A stretch of DNA of 64,000 nt, taken from Pseudorhodoferax sp. Leaf267. Its GTDB lineage: Bacteria; Pseudomonadota; Gammaproteobacteria; Burkholderiales; Burkholderiaceae_C. Under the pieces are notes generated by a model. The model was given only the letters and a program-made list of their open reading frames with translations. It searched no databases and was not told the origin of the DNA. Position 1 is the stretch's first letter; each line of letters begins with the position of its first letter. Both the position numbers and the translations under genes were made by a program. Positions 49,601 through 56,823 of the stretch are shown piece after piece. The stretch covers positions 229,318 to 293,317 of the forward strand of contig NZ_LMMV01000002.1 of assembly GCF_001422405.1 (NCBI RefSeq), read 5' to 3'.

Positions 49601-50056
49601 AGCAACGTGGTCCATGTCGCCAGCCATTTCGACTTCAAGCCAGGCGATGAGAGCCGCTCGGTGCTACTGTTGGGTGAGGGCGAGCCGCTGAGCCTGGGTC
49701 AACTAGCGGTGCTGGACTTTGGGCGCGTGGAGCAGCTCACCCTATCGGCCTGCGACACCGCCACCGGCGGCGGCATCAACGAGAATGGCGCGGAAGTGGA
49801 AGGCTTAGCCGCGGTGGTTTTGCGTCAGCGGGCGCAGTCGGTGCTGGCAACCTTGTGGAAGGTGGCGGACGACTCCACCGCTCGTCTCATGCACGACTTC
49901 TACGCCGCACGCGGCGTGCAGAACCCGCTGAGCCGCGCCCAGGCGTTGCGACAGGCTCAACTGCAGATGCTGCACGGCCCTGAGCTGGGCGCCGGCACCA
50001 GTTGGCAACACCCTTACTACTGGGCACCGTTTGTGCTCAGCGGCAACTGGCTTTAG
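46640..50056 (+). CDS. TPR-CHAT caspase-like protease protein
   Basis: It has 1138 residues. The N-terminus has a hydrophobic stretch (HLARWALRLSALAVLTVP) that may be a signal sequence. Residues about 55-620 are roughly a dozen kinesin-light-chain-type TPR repeats of 42 residues (for example MGRYKQALPLLQRALELSE, MGEYEQALGLLTRALAISEK), then a helical connector. The C-terminal CHAT domain (about 800-1138) has the catalytic His996 in VHVASHFDF and Cys1038 in LTLSACDTATGGG, both present, so the peptidase should be active. The family ending HPYYWAPFVLSGNWL is complete. GTG (46640) or ATG (46649) starts are possible. Last gene of the operon. Confidence 0.93.
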   Translation: MGTMKNRFELGRALLHLARWALRLSALAVLTVPDRALPNPVDPPQASMLSRQLTIHLDFGEYAQALLKAKQLLAVREAQLGPDHALTARSMSTLAEVYLELGQDEEAIPLYERGIGILEKEGGADSQSMGVWSSNLGEIYVRKGLYDNALPLYEKALGIAERTGTTDALSLSTALHNLGGLYRLMGRYKQALPLLQRALELSEAEEGSEHHSTGASLSALGTLYSNMGRFQDALPLFQRSLAVTERTRGAEHLSTGTAADNLGNLLQQMGEYEQALGLLTRALAISEKAGGPEHPATAQALNHLANNYRSMGRHDQALALYQRAVMIAEKTLGASHPDMSSLLGNLAGVHQDMGHYRQALELHQRSLAISVNALGPEHPSTATRMNNLGLMYQEMGRFERAMPLYLRAMTVSEKVNGTDHPRTATYLNNLAHLYREMDSDERAVPLYMRAIAISELKLGPDHPTTGLRLNNLGTLHLKRGRAKLALPMIQRALAIQEKAHGSEHPAVIDPLTSLAFFYGVTGRLEAALPLLQRALAVSKKALGSGHQSTGVKLSQLGSLYRDMGRSEQALEAFHEALLVADATADPRLFRLVYEGLMRLHGRQGDKEYQTSLAIWYGKQAVNLIQDVRGQLQGMRRDLQDNFLSANQRAYQTLANLLIEEGRIAEAEQVLAMLKENELFELTRSSGGQPGRREADYVGREREALAESRRLAAQAVRDAAELSLLDKRAKSDQPLTAAERVRQLSLLKVAETSRAEYQRFLAQLGQSFAEAARRPVLKEADSQVTRLRSQVAQDGDGAVGLHYSVAEDRVGIIVSTARGSFGRFSNVGRKALTNQVVALRKAVLARADTQAPAQALWKMLIEPVQDDIQAAGARTLVVSFSDELRYLPLAALQNPAGRYLVEDYALALWASAADTRAAPSATPWNVSAMGLTQARQGFPALPGVLQELNGIVRSGSETVRGRSGVLPGSIVLDAQFSRQAFESALTGRSNVVHVASHFDFKPGDESRSVLLLGEGEPLSLGQLAVLDFGRVEQLTLSACDTATGGGINENGAEVEGLAAVVLRQRAQSVLATLWKVADDSTARLMHDFYAARGVQNPLSRAQALRQAQLQMLHGPELGAGTSWQHPYYWAPFVLSGNWL

Positions 50057-50302
50057 CGCTGCAGCTGAATCCAGCAGCACCCAACCACCACATCTCGCAT
50101 TTCAGCGTTCCGAAGAAGCTCCGCAATCTCGTACGAAACAATCTGGCGGTTGTGCAAGCTTTCAAGCTTTCAAGATGGGCGGGCTGGACGCTTACCGGGC
50201 GCGGGCGGCTTTCGCGGGATGTCATTCACCGCGCTCCAAAGGTGACGCCAACGAGGTCCTGCATGCATCGATCTTGCGTGCGCGAAGGCTGCTTTGCCAT
50301 TG

Positions 50303-50328
50303 GGGGTTGCGATGTTGTCAGCAACCCC
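50303..50328. repeat. Perfect 8-bp hairpin after the CHAT operon
   Basis: GGGGTTGC (50303-50310), a 10-base loop, GCAACCCC (50321-50328). It has no T tract. It lies between the CHAT gene and the IS66 remnant and could be either a weak transcription end or part of insertion-sequence debris. The rest of 50057-50341 shows no gene, apart from a short tandem AAGCTTTC. Confidence 0.5.
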
Positions 50329-50341
50329 GTGAGCCGGTCCT

Positions 50342-50660
50342 TCAGAGACGGGTGATCGCGCTCATTTGGTGCAACTGTTGCCAGGGCAGGCCGACCACGA
50401 GCGCATCGAAGTGCGCCTGGCTCAGGGCCACCGGCGCGGCCATCTCGCTGGGCCAAACGAAGCGGCCTGCGTTGAGCCTTCTTGTCGCGCACCACACCCC
50501 AAAGCCGTCGTGCACGAGCATCTTGATGCGTGTGGCCCGCGCGTTGCCGAACAGGTACCCGTCGTTATGGGCGGCCATCGAGTCCATCGCCCCAAAGATT
50601 GGCTGCGTGCCGCAGCCAGGCGCGCAGCTCGATCTCAAAAGGAGTCATCGGTGGGGTCTG
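50342..50660 (-). pseudogene. IS66 TnpB remnant, probably frameshifted
   Basis: The frame contains NDGYLFGNARATRIKMLVHD and LNAGRFVWPSEMAAPVALSQ, the shape of IS66 Orf2/TnpB (FVFRGRRGDRIKLLWWDGDG and RLERGRFVWP in the family). The expected start (ELRAWL...GDGLDG) is in another frame at about 50590-50645, so a small deletion or shift separates the halves. No terminal inverted repeats or tnpC follow. Confidence 0.65.
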
Positions 50661-50844
50661 AGTCGTGGTCGTCGACCACGTCGGCGTCTTCAAAACGAAG
50701 ACAGATGAAACCATCGTCGAACACGGACCGGATGGCGCGCAAGCGCTTTCCATCGAGCTCAAAAGGCTCGCCGACCTCGAATGAGACCAGCCCTGTGGAG
50801 GAATCTAGACGATCTGTCGAATTGGCGTTGCTAGGAGCGTTCAT
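50635..50844 (-). CDS. Small acidic protein next to the IS66 remnant
   Basis: It has 69 residues (MNAPSNANSTDRLDSSTGLV) with a sensible strand/acidic pattern (FELDGKRLRAIRSVFDDGFI, then EDADVVDDHDSD). It overlaps the upstream end of the TnpB remnant in the same direction. It may be an accessory gene of the IS66-type element or a chance open frame; no family recognised. Confidence 0.4.
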   Translation of the reverse strand: MNAPSNANSTDRLDSSTGLVSFEVGEPFELDGKRLRAIRSVFDDGFICLRFEDADVVDDHDSDPTDDSF

Positions 50845-51089
50845 TCTCAGATGTTGCCACGAGGGCCGCACAATGCAGTGGCACGTTGTCAACCGTGCGG
50901 CCTGGCTGCCGTCCGTCGCCGCCGTGGTAGCAGCGTTGTGCGACAGCAAGACTGCCCGATTCCCAGCCCTTTATCAGCCATGCGCTCAACGTCGAGCGGA
51001 CTGACAGCACCTGGATGAGCTCAGGCCGGACAGATCCTCTGCCCAGACGCCAGCTTGAACACGAACAAACCTTTGCTAGAACACGTGCC

Positions 51090-51959
51090 TCAGTCTGCCA
51101 GCAACGTGACCTCGGTATCTCCATGGCCTTGCTGGATCAGCCGATCGATCGCAGCTTGACAGTGTGCCGCGATGGGCAGGGTCAGTGACTGCGCTTCGGC
51201 AAGCCGCAGGGCCAGGCCAAGATCCTTCGCAACCAGGCGCAGCGGACCGTTGGATCCATAGCGCCGGGTCTTCAAGCTCTCCGCACGGGACTGGTAGTGG
51301 CGCGAGCCGACGATGCTGGCGTTCAATGCATCGACCACCATCGGGCGCGACAAGCCGTTCCGCTCGGCAAAGGCCAGCGCTTCGCCGATCAGCGACGTGC
51401 TGGCGACGACCATCATGTTGATCGCCAGCTTGAGCACGCGTGCAGCCTCGCCGGGTCCCACGTGGACCTGGTTGCTGGAGAGGCCGGCCAGCAGCGGCCG
51501 GGCCTCTTCGAAGTCATGCGCGTCGCCGGAGGCGAACACGCTCAGGGTGCCTTGTTCCGCAAGTGCGACCGAGCCGGAGACCGGCGCGCGCAGGTAGCGG
51601 ACGCCCACTGCACGCAGGCACTCGGCCACGCGCGACGACGCGCCAGGCGACACCGTGCTCATCTCCACCAGCAGGCTGCCGTGCGGCATGGACGCTGCGA
51701 GTCCGCCAGGGCCATCGACGAGCGACAACAGCGCAGCGTCGTCGAGCACGGTGGAGAACACAACGCCGGCGTGCCGCACGGCATCTGCGGCCGACCCTGC
51801 GACCCCGAGCCCGTGCGCGGCCGCGTCCTCCATGCGCTGCGGGCTGCGGTCGAACACGGACATGTCGATGCCGCGCTCCTTCAGCCGCAGCGCCATCGGC
51901 AAGCCCATCGCGCCGACGCCAATCCAGGCAACGCGCAGCGGTTCAGCAGGTGAGTCCAA
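51090..51959 (-). CDS. 3-Hydroxyisobutyrate dehydrogenase-family oxidoreductase
   Basis: NAD(P)-dependent beta-hydroxyacid dehydrogenase of 289 residues. The N-terminal Rossmann motif is WIGVGAMGLPMALRL; the substrate-binding loop APVSGSVALAEQGTLSVFAS and the catalytic Lys region GEAARVLKLAINMMVV match the family. The TTG start at 51959 is chosen because GGAGG lies 5 bases upstream; longer readings are Arg-rich and improbable. Distal gene of the transporter/catabolic operon; its true substrate (tartronate semialdehyde, hydroxyisobutyrate or a ring-cleavage product) cannot be told. Confidence 0.92.
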   Translation of the reverse strand: MDSPAEPLRVAWIGVGAMGLPMALRLKERGIDMSVFDRSPQRMEDAAAHGLGVAGSAADAVRHAGVVFSTVLDDAALLSLVDGPGGLAASMPHGSLLVEMSTVSPGASSRVAECLRAVGVRYLRAPVSGSVALAEQGTLSVFASGDAHDFEEARPLLAGLSSNQVHVGPGEAARVLKLAINMMVVASTSLIGEALAFAERNGLSRPMVVDALNASIVGSRHYQSRAESLKTRRYGSNGPLRLVAKDLGLALRLAEAQSLTLPIAAHCQAAIDRLIQQGHGDTEVTLLAD

Positions 51960-52027
51960 GGGTTCCTCCGAAGATCTTGATCGTGTCAAAGCCGGCGCGA
52001 GGCGCGCCACCGAATGCCGTGCGCCGT

Positions 52028-52876
52028 TCAAACAGTTGCTTCGTCGGCGATGGCGTTGCGCAGCAAGCCGATGCGCTCGATCTCGACCTCGACGGTGTCG
52101 CCGTGCTTCATCCACAGTGGCGGCTTGTGGCCCAAGCCAACGCCGGCCGGCGTCCCCGTCCAGATCACATCGCCGGGCTGCAGGGTCATCGCCTCGCTGA
52201 CGGTCGCGATGATGGCCGGCACGTCGTAGATCATGTCGCGGGTGTTGGCGGACTGGACGGTGCGGCCGTTCAGCCGCGTCTGGATCTGCAGGCCTGCGCC
52301 GCCGGGCGGCAGTTCATCGGCCGTCACCAGGTAGGGCCCCCAGGCGCCGGTGCCGTCGAAGTTCTTGCCGACCGTCCATTGGGGCGACTTGAACTGGTAG
52401 TCGCGCACTGAGACCTCGTTGCCGACGGCGTAGCCGAACACGCAGTCGAGCGCCTGCTCGCGGGCGATGCGGCGGCCGCCACGGCCGAGCACGATCACCA
52501 TCTCGGCCTCGTAGTCCAGCTGCTCGCTGATGCTTGGCCTGCGGATCACCGCCGCATGCCCCGTGGTGGCCGTGGCGACGCGCAGGAACAGGGTCGGGTA
52601 GCTGGGCTGCTCGTACGGGCTTTCCTTGGTGTGGTCCGCGTAGTTCAGGCCCACACAGATGATCTTCGGCGGCTCGACCGCCGGCGGCAGGAATTCGACG
52701 TCCGACGGCTGGACGGTGTGCCGGCTCGACGCCAGCAGGGCCTGGAATCCGGCCTGGCCGGTGCCACGGCGCACAAGCGTCCCGATGTCGGCGTCGCCCT
52801 CGAAGACGGCGATGCCCCGGTCGGTCAGCGCACCGGCGCGGCGTTGCTGGTCCAGCAGGAATGTTGCGAGTTTCAT
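52028..52876 (-). CDS. Fumarylacetoacetate hydrolase-family enzyme
   Basis: It has 282 residues. The FAH-fold C-terminal domain contains ICVGLNYADHTKE, the metal site Glu residues in QLDYEAEMVIVLGR, GYAVGNEVSVRDYQ, GKNFDGTGAWGPYLVT and MTLQPGDVIWTGTPAGVGLG. Such enzymes hydrolyse or decarboxylate 2-oxo acid products of ring cleavage. The start at 52876 has AAAGGAA upstream; the longer frame to 53320 lies antisense-like over the VOC gene and is rejected. Next to an extradiol-type dioxygenase, which supports a role in aromatic degradation. Confidence 0.94.
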   Translation of the reverse strand: MKLATFLLDQQRRAGALTDRGIAVFEGDADIGTLVRRGTGQAGFQALLASSRHTVQPSDVEFLPPAVEPPKIICVGLNYADHTKESPYEQPSYPTLFLRVATATTGHAAVIRRPSISEQLDYEAEMVIVLGRGGRRIAREQALDCVFGYAVGNEVSVRDYQFKSPQWTVGKNFDGTGAWGPYLVTADELPPGGAGLQIQTRLNGRTVQSANTRDMIYDVPAIIATVSEAMTLQPGDVIWTGTPAGVGLGHKPPLWMKHGDTVEVEIERIGLLRNAIADEATV

Positions 52877-52907
52877 GGTGTTCCTTTGGGAATGGCGGGG
52901 AGGGTGG

Positions 52908-53873
52908 TCAGTCGCGTTGTTCGGCCGGCGTGTGGTGCGGCGCCATGGCGACGAAGTCGGCGGGCCGCATCGGCGGTCCCCAGACGTACAGCGAGGCATC
53001 GTCCAGCGGCACCAGCTGCGGCTCGCTGCCCGGGCGGACCAGGTCTCCGTCCGTGAAGTGCTCGGCGATGTTGCCGCTGGGGTCGAACCAGTAGTCGAAG
53101 ATCTGGCTGCCGTAGATGTGCCGGCCGATGCCCCAGGTGCGCTTCCAGCCCTGGCGGCCCAGCCACTCGCTGCCCATGGCCTGGGTGTCCAGATCCTCGA
53201 TCTCGAAGGAGACGTGGTGCACCCGGGGGCGCGCGTCTGGGAACAGCGCGACGGCGTGATGGTCGGTCCACTGTCCGTCGCCTTCGAGGTGCATGAACGA
53301 GCCGACCTGGTCGTCGACATGCTCGTCGTACATGATGTCCGAGGGCCGCAGGCCGAGCCGCGACTGCATCCAGGCGAAGTTGCGCGCGAAGTCCCGGGTC
53401 AGCAGTGCGATGTGCCCGAGGCGCAGCACCGGGGCCGGCTCCAGCGGCGTGCGCAGTTTCTCGCCGTGGCGGCGCTTGGTACTGCCGTTGTTGACGGTGG
53501 CTGGCGCGCGGGTCGGCAGGGCCGGGTAGGGCTCGATGCCGTGCACGATCTCGAACGGCAAGCCGTCCGGACTGGTCAGCGTGACCTTCTCCCCGCCGCC
53601 GGCGCGCGTGATGGGCGTGATGGCGGAGGCTTCCGGGAACCGTGCCGCGGCTTCCAGGTCTTCCCGCGCGCTCGCGCTGAAGGCGATCGCGGCCAGGCCA
53701 GGCCGCGCGGCCCGGCGCGCCACGTAGCAATAGCCGCGTGCCAGCGCCGGCCGGAACGCGATCTCCTGGTCGTCGCGGTAAGCCAGCTGCAGGCCGAAAT
53801 CCAGGTAGAAGCGCTCCACTGGCGCCAGGTCCTGGTGGTCGAACACAACGTAAGCGATGTCGGTGATGGCCAT
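52908..53873 (-). CDS. Extradiol-type ring-cleavage dioxygenase (VOC family)
   Basis: It has 321 residues with two vicinal-oxygen-chelate modules. The iron triad is visible in the C-terminal module: His in RLGHIALLTRD, His in RVHHVSFEIEDL and Glu in PSGNIAEHFTDG, so the enzyme should be active in cleaving a catechol-type substrate. The start at 53873 reads MAITDIAYVVFDHQDLAPVE. It lies between the NTF2-like and FAH genes in one direction. The substrate is unknown; the sequence is closer to dihydroxy-aromatic dioxygenases than to glyoxalase. Confidence 0.92.
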   Translation of the reverse strand: MAITDIAYVVFDHQDLAPVERFYLDFGLQLAYRDDQEIAFRPALARGYCYVARRAARPGLAAIAFSASAREDLEAAARFPEASAITPITRAGGGEKVTLTSPDGLPFEIVHGIEPYPALPTRAPATVNNGSTKRRHGEKLRTPLEPAPVLRLGHIALLTRDFARNFAWMQSRLGLRPSDIMYDEHVDDQVGSFMHLEGDGQWTDHHAVALFPDARPRVHHVSFEIEDLDTQAMGSEWLGRQGWKRTWGIGRHIYGSQIFDYWFDPSGNIAEHFTDGDLVRPGSEPQLVPLDDASLYVWGPPMRPADFVAMAPHHTPAEQRD

Positions 53874-53917
53874 GAAGTCTCCGGTGTCGTGATGAAGATG
53901 GATGGATGCCGGCTTGT

Positions 53918-54316
53918 TCAACGCGCTGCCAGCGGCGTGGCGCAGTACGCGGCCAGGCACAGCCCCGTGGGCGTGCGGCGCCAGACGCCCAGGAAGCGGT
54001 TGTGCATGTGCCGCTCCCTGCCGTGGACGATCGCCTGCATGCGCACCTCGCCGGTCGTCCAGAAGCCGTCGCCCAGGGGCCAGGCCTGCACCGGCTGCTC
54101 GTCGATCGCGTGGTAGCGGTAGTCGCCGCGGCGTAGCGCGGCCAGGTAGCCGGCCTTGTCTTCGCAGGCGCCGTTGGAGTGCGTGTAGCGCAGCGATTCG
54201 TCCAGCAGCGGGGCGATGCGCTCAAGGTCCATCTGCAGCAGGGCCTGCCGGCGCGCCTGCATGGCGGCCAACAGGTCCGAGGGCAGGGCGGTCACGTTCT
54301 GCAGCGGTTCAGCCAT
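53918..54316 (-). CDS. NTF2-like (SnoaL/DUF4440-type) protein
   Basis: It has 132 residues, a single cone-shaped NTF2 fold by pattern: helix LLAAMQARRQALLQMDLERI, then LDESLRYTHSNGACEDKAGY and strands ending FLGVWRRTPTGLCLAAYCAT. This is the DUF4440 layout. These proteins are small hydrolase, isomerase or ligand-binding domains. Its start overlaps the livF stop by 8 bases, so it belongs to the transporter/catabolic operon. Substrate unknown. Confidence 0.88.
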   Translation of the reverse strand: MAEPLQNVTALPSDLLAAMQARRQALLQMDLERIAPLLDESLRYTHSNGACEDKAGYLAALRRGDYRYHAIDEQPVQAWPLGDGFWTTGEVRMQAIVHGRERHMHNRFLGVWRRTPTGLCLAAYCATPLAAR

Positions 54317-55025
54317 GGAGGTACGCCTTCGTCAACGATTTGTCGGACAGCATGGCGGGCCAGCCGCCCTTGGGGATCTCGTGCACGACGCGGCCGACCG
54401 ACAGCACATAGGCGCGGTCGGTCATCTCCGACGCCACGGCCACGCTCTGCTCGACCAGCAGGATGCTCATGCCGCGATCGCGCAATCGATTGAGCACCGC
54501 CAGGATCTCCTTGACGACCTTGGGCGCCAGGCCGGTGGTGAGTTCGTCCATCACCAGCAGCCGCGGTTGCAGCAGCAGCGCGCGCGCGATCGCCACCATC
54601 TGCTGCTGGCCGCCGGACAACAGGCCCACGCGGGCCTGGGCGCGCTCGCGCACCACATCGAACAGCCCCAGGACCTCGTCCATCGTGAAGCGCGTGCCGC
54701 CGTGCCGGACCCGTCGGCCGGCGCGCTCGGCCAGCCGCAGGTTGTCCATGATGCTGAGCTCGGTGAACAGGTTGCGGTTCTCCAGCACCATGGCGATGCC
54801 GTACTCGCAGCGCCGGTGGCCGGGCACCGCCGTGATGTCGAGGCCGTCCATCTCGATGCGGCCCGACATCGGCCGCACCAGGCCGGCCAGGCAACGGACG
54901 GCGGTGGTCTTGCCGGCGCCGTTCGCGCCGACGACGGCGACGGCTTCGCCTTCCCCGATGTGCATGGCCAGGCCATGCAGCACCGGCACACCGTAGCCGG
55001 CCGTCAGTCCCTGTACGTTCAGCAT
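54309..55025 (-). CDS. livF: Branched-chain-type ABC transporter ATPase LivF
   Basis: It has 238 residues. Walker A is GANGAGKTT near residue 36, the ABC signature LLSGGQQQMVAIARALL near 132 and Walker B LLVMDE near 153; the Q-loop segment LENRNLFTELSIMDNL is the LivF type. It pairs with LivG to power import by the LivHM permeases. One base separates it from the livG stop. In Burkholderiales, Liv-type importers often carry aromatic acids or amides rather than amino acids. Confidence 0.95.
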   Translation of the reverse strand: MLNVQGLTAGYGVPVLHGLAMHIGEGEAVAVVGANGAGKTTAVRCLAGLVRPMSGRIEMDGLDITAVPGHRRCEYGIAMVLENRNLFTELSIMDNLRLAERAGRRVRHGGTRFTMDEVLGLFDVVRERAQARVGLLSGGQQQMVAIARALLLQPRLLVMDELTTGLAPKVVKEILAVLNRLRDRGMSILLVEQSVAVASEMTDRAYVLSVGRVVHEIPKGGWPAMLSDKSLTKAYLHG

Positions 55026-55026
55026 C

Positions 55027-55878
55027 TCACACTCCCAGGTAGGCTTCGCGCACGCGCGGGTCGTCCTGCACCTGCGCCAGCGAGCCGGTGGCGATGATCT
55101 CGCCGAAGTACAGCACGTTCGCCTGCGTGCAGACGGTCATCAGGCCCATGTCGTGCGACACCAGCAGGATGCTCAGCCCGTCTGCGTTTAGGGTCTGGAT
55201 CCAGTGCCGCAAGGTCTCGATCTCCTCGCTGTTCAGGCCCGAGGACGGTTCGTCGAGCAGCAGCATGCGCGGCTGGCCGATGCAGGCGCGGGCCAGTTCC
55301 ACGATGCGGCGCTGGCCGGCCGGCAGGCGGCCGGCAGGAACGTCCAGCAGGTGGGCCAGGCCGAACCGGTGGGCGCAGGCGTCGGCGCGCTCGCGCATGC
55401 CCTTCAGTTCGCTGCGGGCGGCCGGCAGGCGCAGCAGGGCGCCGACCCAGCCGGACCGGGTGGACTTGTATTCGCCGACCATGAGGTTCTCGCGCACGCT
55501 CATGTGCTCGAACACCTTGGGCGTCTGGAAAGTCCGCACCAGCCCGGCGGCGCCGCGGCGCTGCACGCTCCACGCGGTCACGTCCACGCCCTGGTACAGC
55601 ACGGCGCCGCTGCGCGGGGACAGGAATCCCGAGGCGATGTTGAAGCAGGTCGTCTTGCCGCTGCCGTTGGGGCCGAGCAGGCCGACGATGCAGCCCTGCG
55701 GCACGGACACGTCGACATGGCTCAGCACGCTGAGGCCGCCGAACTGGTGGCCGATGCCGCGCAGTTGCAGCAGCGGCTCAGCGCCCTGGCCCGCGGCGGC
55801 CGTGCCCAGCTGCGGCGAGGGTGACGATTCACGCGGCGGCGCGGCGGACGTGTCGACGGACAGGCGTGCGGTGCTCAT
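55027..55878 (-). CDS. livG: Branched-chain-type ABC transporter ATPase LivG
   Basis: It has 283 residues. A 38-residue Ser/Ala/Pro-rich N-terminal extension precedes the ATPase. Walker A is GPNGSGKTT near residue 70; the Q-loop segment LVRTFQTPKVFEHMSVRENL is the LivG type; Walker B LLLDEPSSGLN is present. The signature stretch reads RLPAGQRRIVELARA, in which the canonical LSGGQ is altered (LPAGQ), a point to note although the same variation occurs in other LivG proteins. The start overlaps the livM stop by 4 bases. Confidence 0.94.
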   Translation of the reverse strand: MSTARLSVDTSAAPPRESSPSPQLGTAAAGQGAEPLLQLRGIGHQFGGLSVLSHVDVSVPQGCIVGLLGPNGSGKTTCFNIASGFLSPRSGAVLYQGVDVTAWSVQRRGAAGLVRTFQTPKVFEHMSVRENLMVGEYKSTRSGWVGALLRLPAARSELKGMRERADACAHRFGLAHLLDVPAGRLPAGQRRIVELARACIGQPRMLLLDEPSSGLNSEEIETLRHWIQTLNADGLSILLVSHDMGLMTVCTQANVLYFGEIIATGSLAQVQDDPRVREAYLGV

Positions 55879-56819
55879 TTGGCCTCCTTGCGGTGCAGCA
55901 GTTGCGACGCGATGCCGGTCAGCCCGCCTGGCAGCAGCACGACCACCAGCACCAGCGTCATGCCGAACAGCACCTGGTGCATGTCGCCGAGGCCGCTCAG
56001 CAACTCGGGCACCAGTGCGACGAACAGCGCGCCCAGCACCACCCCGGGGACCGAGCGGGCGCCCGCGATCACGGGCGCCAGCAGGAACAGGATGGAGCGC
56101 TCCACGGTGAAGCTCTGCACGCTGACGAAGAACACGTAGTGCGCGAACAGCGAGCCGGCCAGCGCGCCGAGCACGGCGCACAGCGCGAACATCACGGTCT
56201 TGATGCGCTGGCTGTCCACGCTCAGCACCTCGGCCGCCGGCGCCGCGTCGCGCATGGCCCGCATGGCCAGGCCCTGGCGGCTGTGCACCAGGTTGCGGGC
56301 CAGCCACAGCAGCACCACGACGACCGGCCAGATGAAGTAGTGGTAGCGCGCAGGGTCGGACAGCGCGATGCCCAGCGGCACCAGGTGCGGGATGCCGCCC
56401 AGCCCTAGCGTGCCGCCGGTCAGCCAGTCCCACTCAAAGAACAGCACGCCGGCGATGCTGCCCAGCGCCAGTGTGGCCAACGCCAGGTAGAAGCCGCTGA
56501 GCCGCAGGATGGGCAGGCCCACCAGCGCCGCGGTGGCCGCCGCCGCCGCCATGCCGGCCAGCATGCTGGGCAGCGCGCCCCAGCCGAGCACCGTCGTGCC
56601 GTAGCCTGTGGCGTAGGCGCCGATGCCGTAGAACGCGGCCTGCCCCAGGTTGACGATGCCGCACTGGCCCAGAAGCAGGCCCACGCCCAGGCCGCCGATG
56701 GACAGCAGGGCCGCGAAGTTGAACACGTCGACGAGGTGGCGCTCCGCCACCTGGGGCAGGACGGCCCAGGCGGCCACGGCCAGCCCGGCCGCTGCGAGGC
56801 GCATGGCGAGGGATCGCAT
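55875..56819 (-). CDS. livM: Branched-chain-type ABC transporter permease LivM
   Basis: It has 314 residues, all hydrophobic with about ten transmembrane helices. Family segments: GQCGIVNLGQAAFYGIGAYA and the EAA-like cytoplasmic loop RNLVHSRQGLAMRAMRDAAP. Inner membrane permease; partner of LivH. It lies 4 bases after the livH stop and is translationally close to livG. Confidence 0.94.
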   Translation of the reverse strand: MRSLAMRLAAAGLAVAAWAVLPQVAERHLVDVFNFAALLSIGGLGVGLLLGQCGIVNLGQAAFYGIGAYATGYGTTVLGWGALPSMLAGMAAAAATAALVGLPILRLSGFYLALATLALGSIAGVLFFEWDWLTGGTLGLGGIPHLVPLGIALSDPARYHYFIWPVVVVLLWLARNLVHSRQGLAMRAMRDAAPAAEVLSVDSQRIKTVMFALCAVLGALAGSLFAHYVFFVSVQSFTVERSILFLLAPVIAGARSVPGVVLGALFVALVPELLSGLGDMHQVLFGMTLVLVVVLLPGGLTGIASQLLHRKEAK

Positions 56820-56823
56820 GGGG

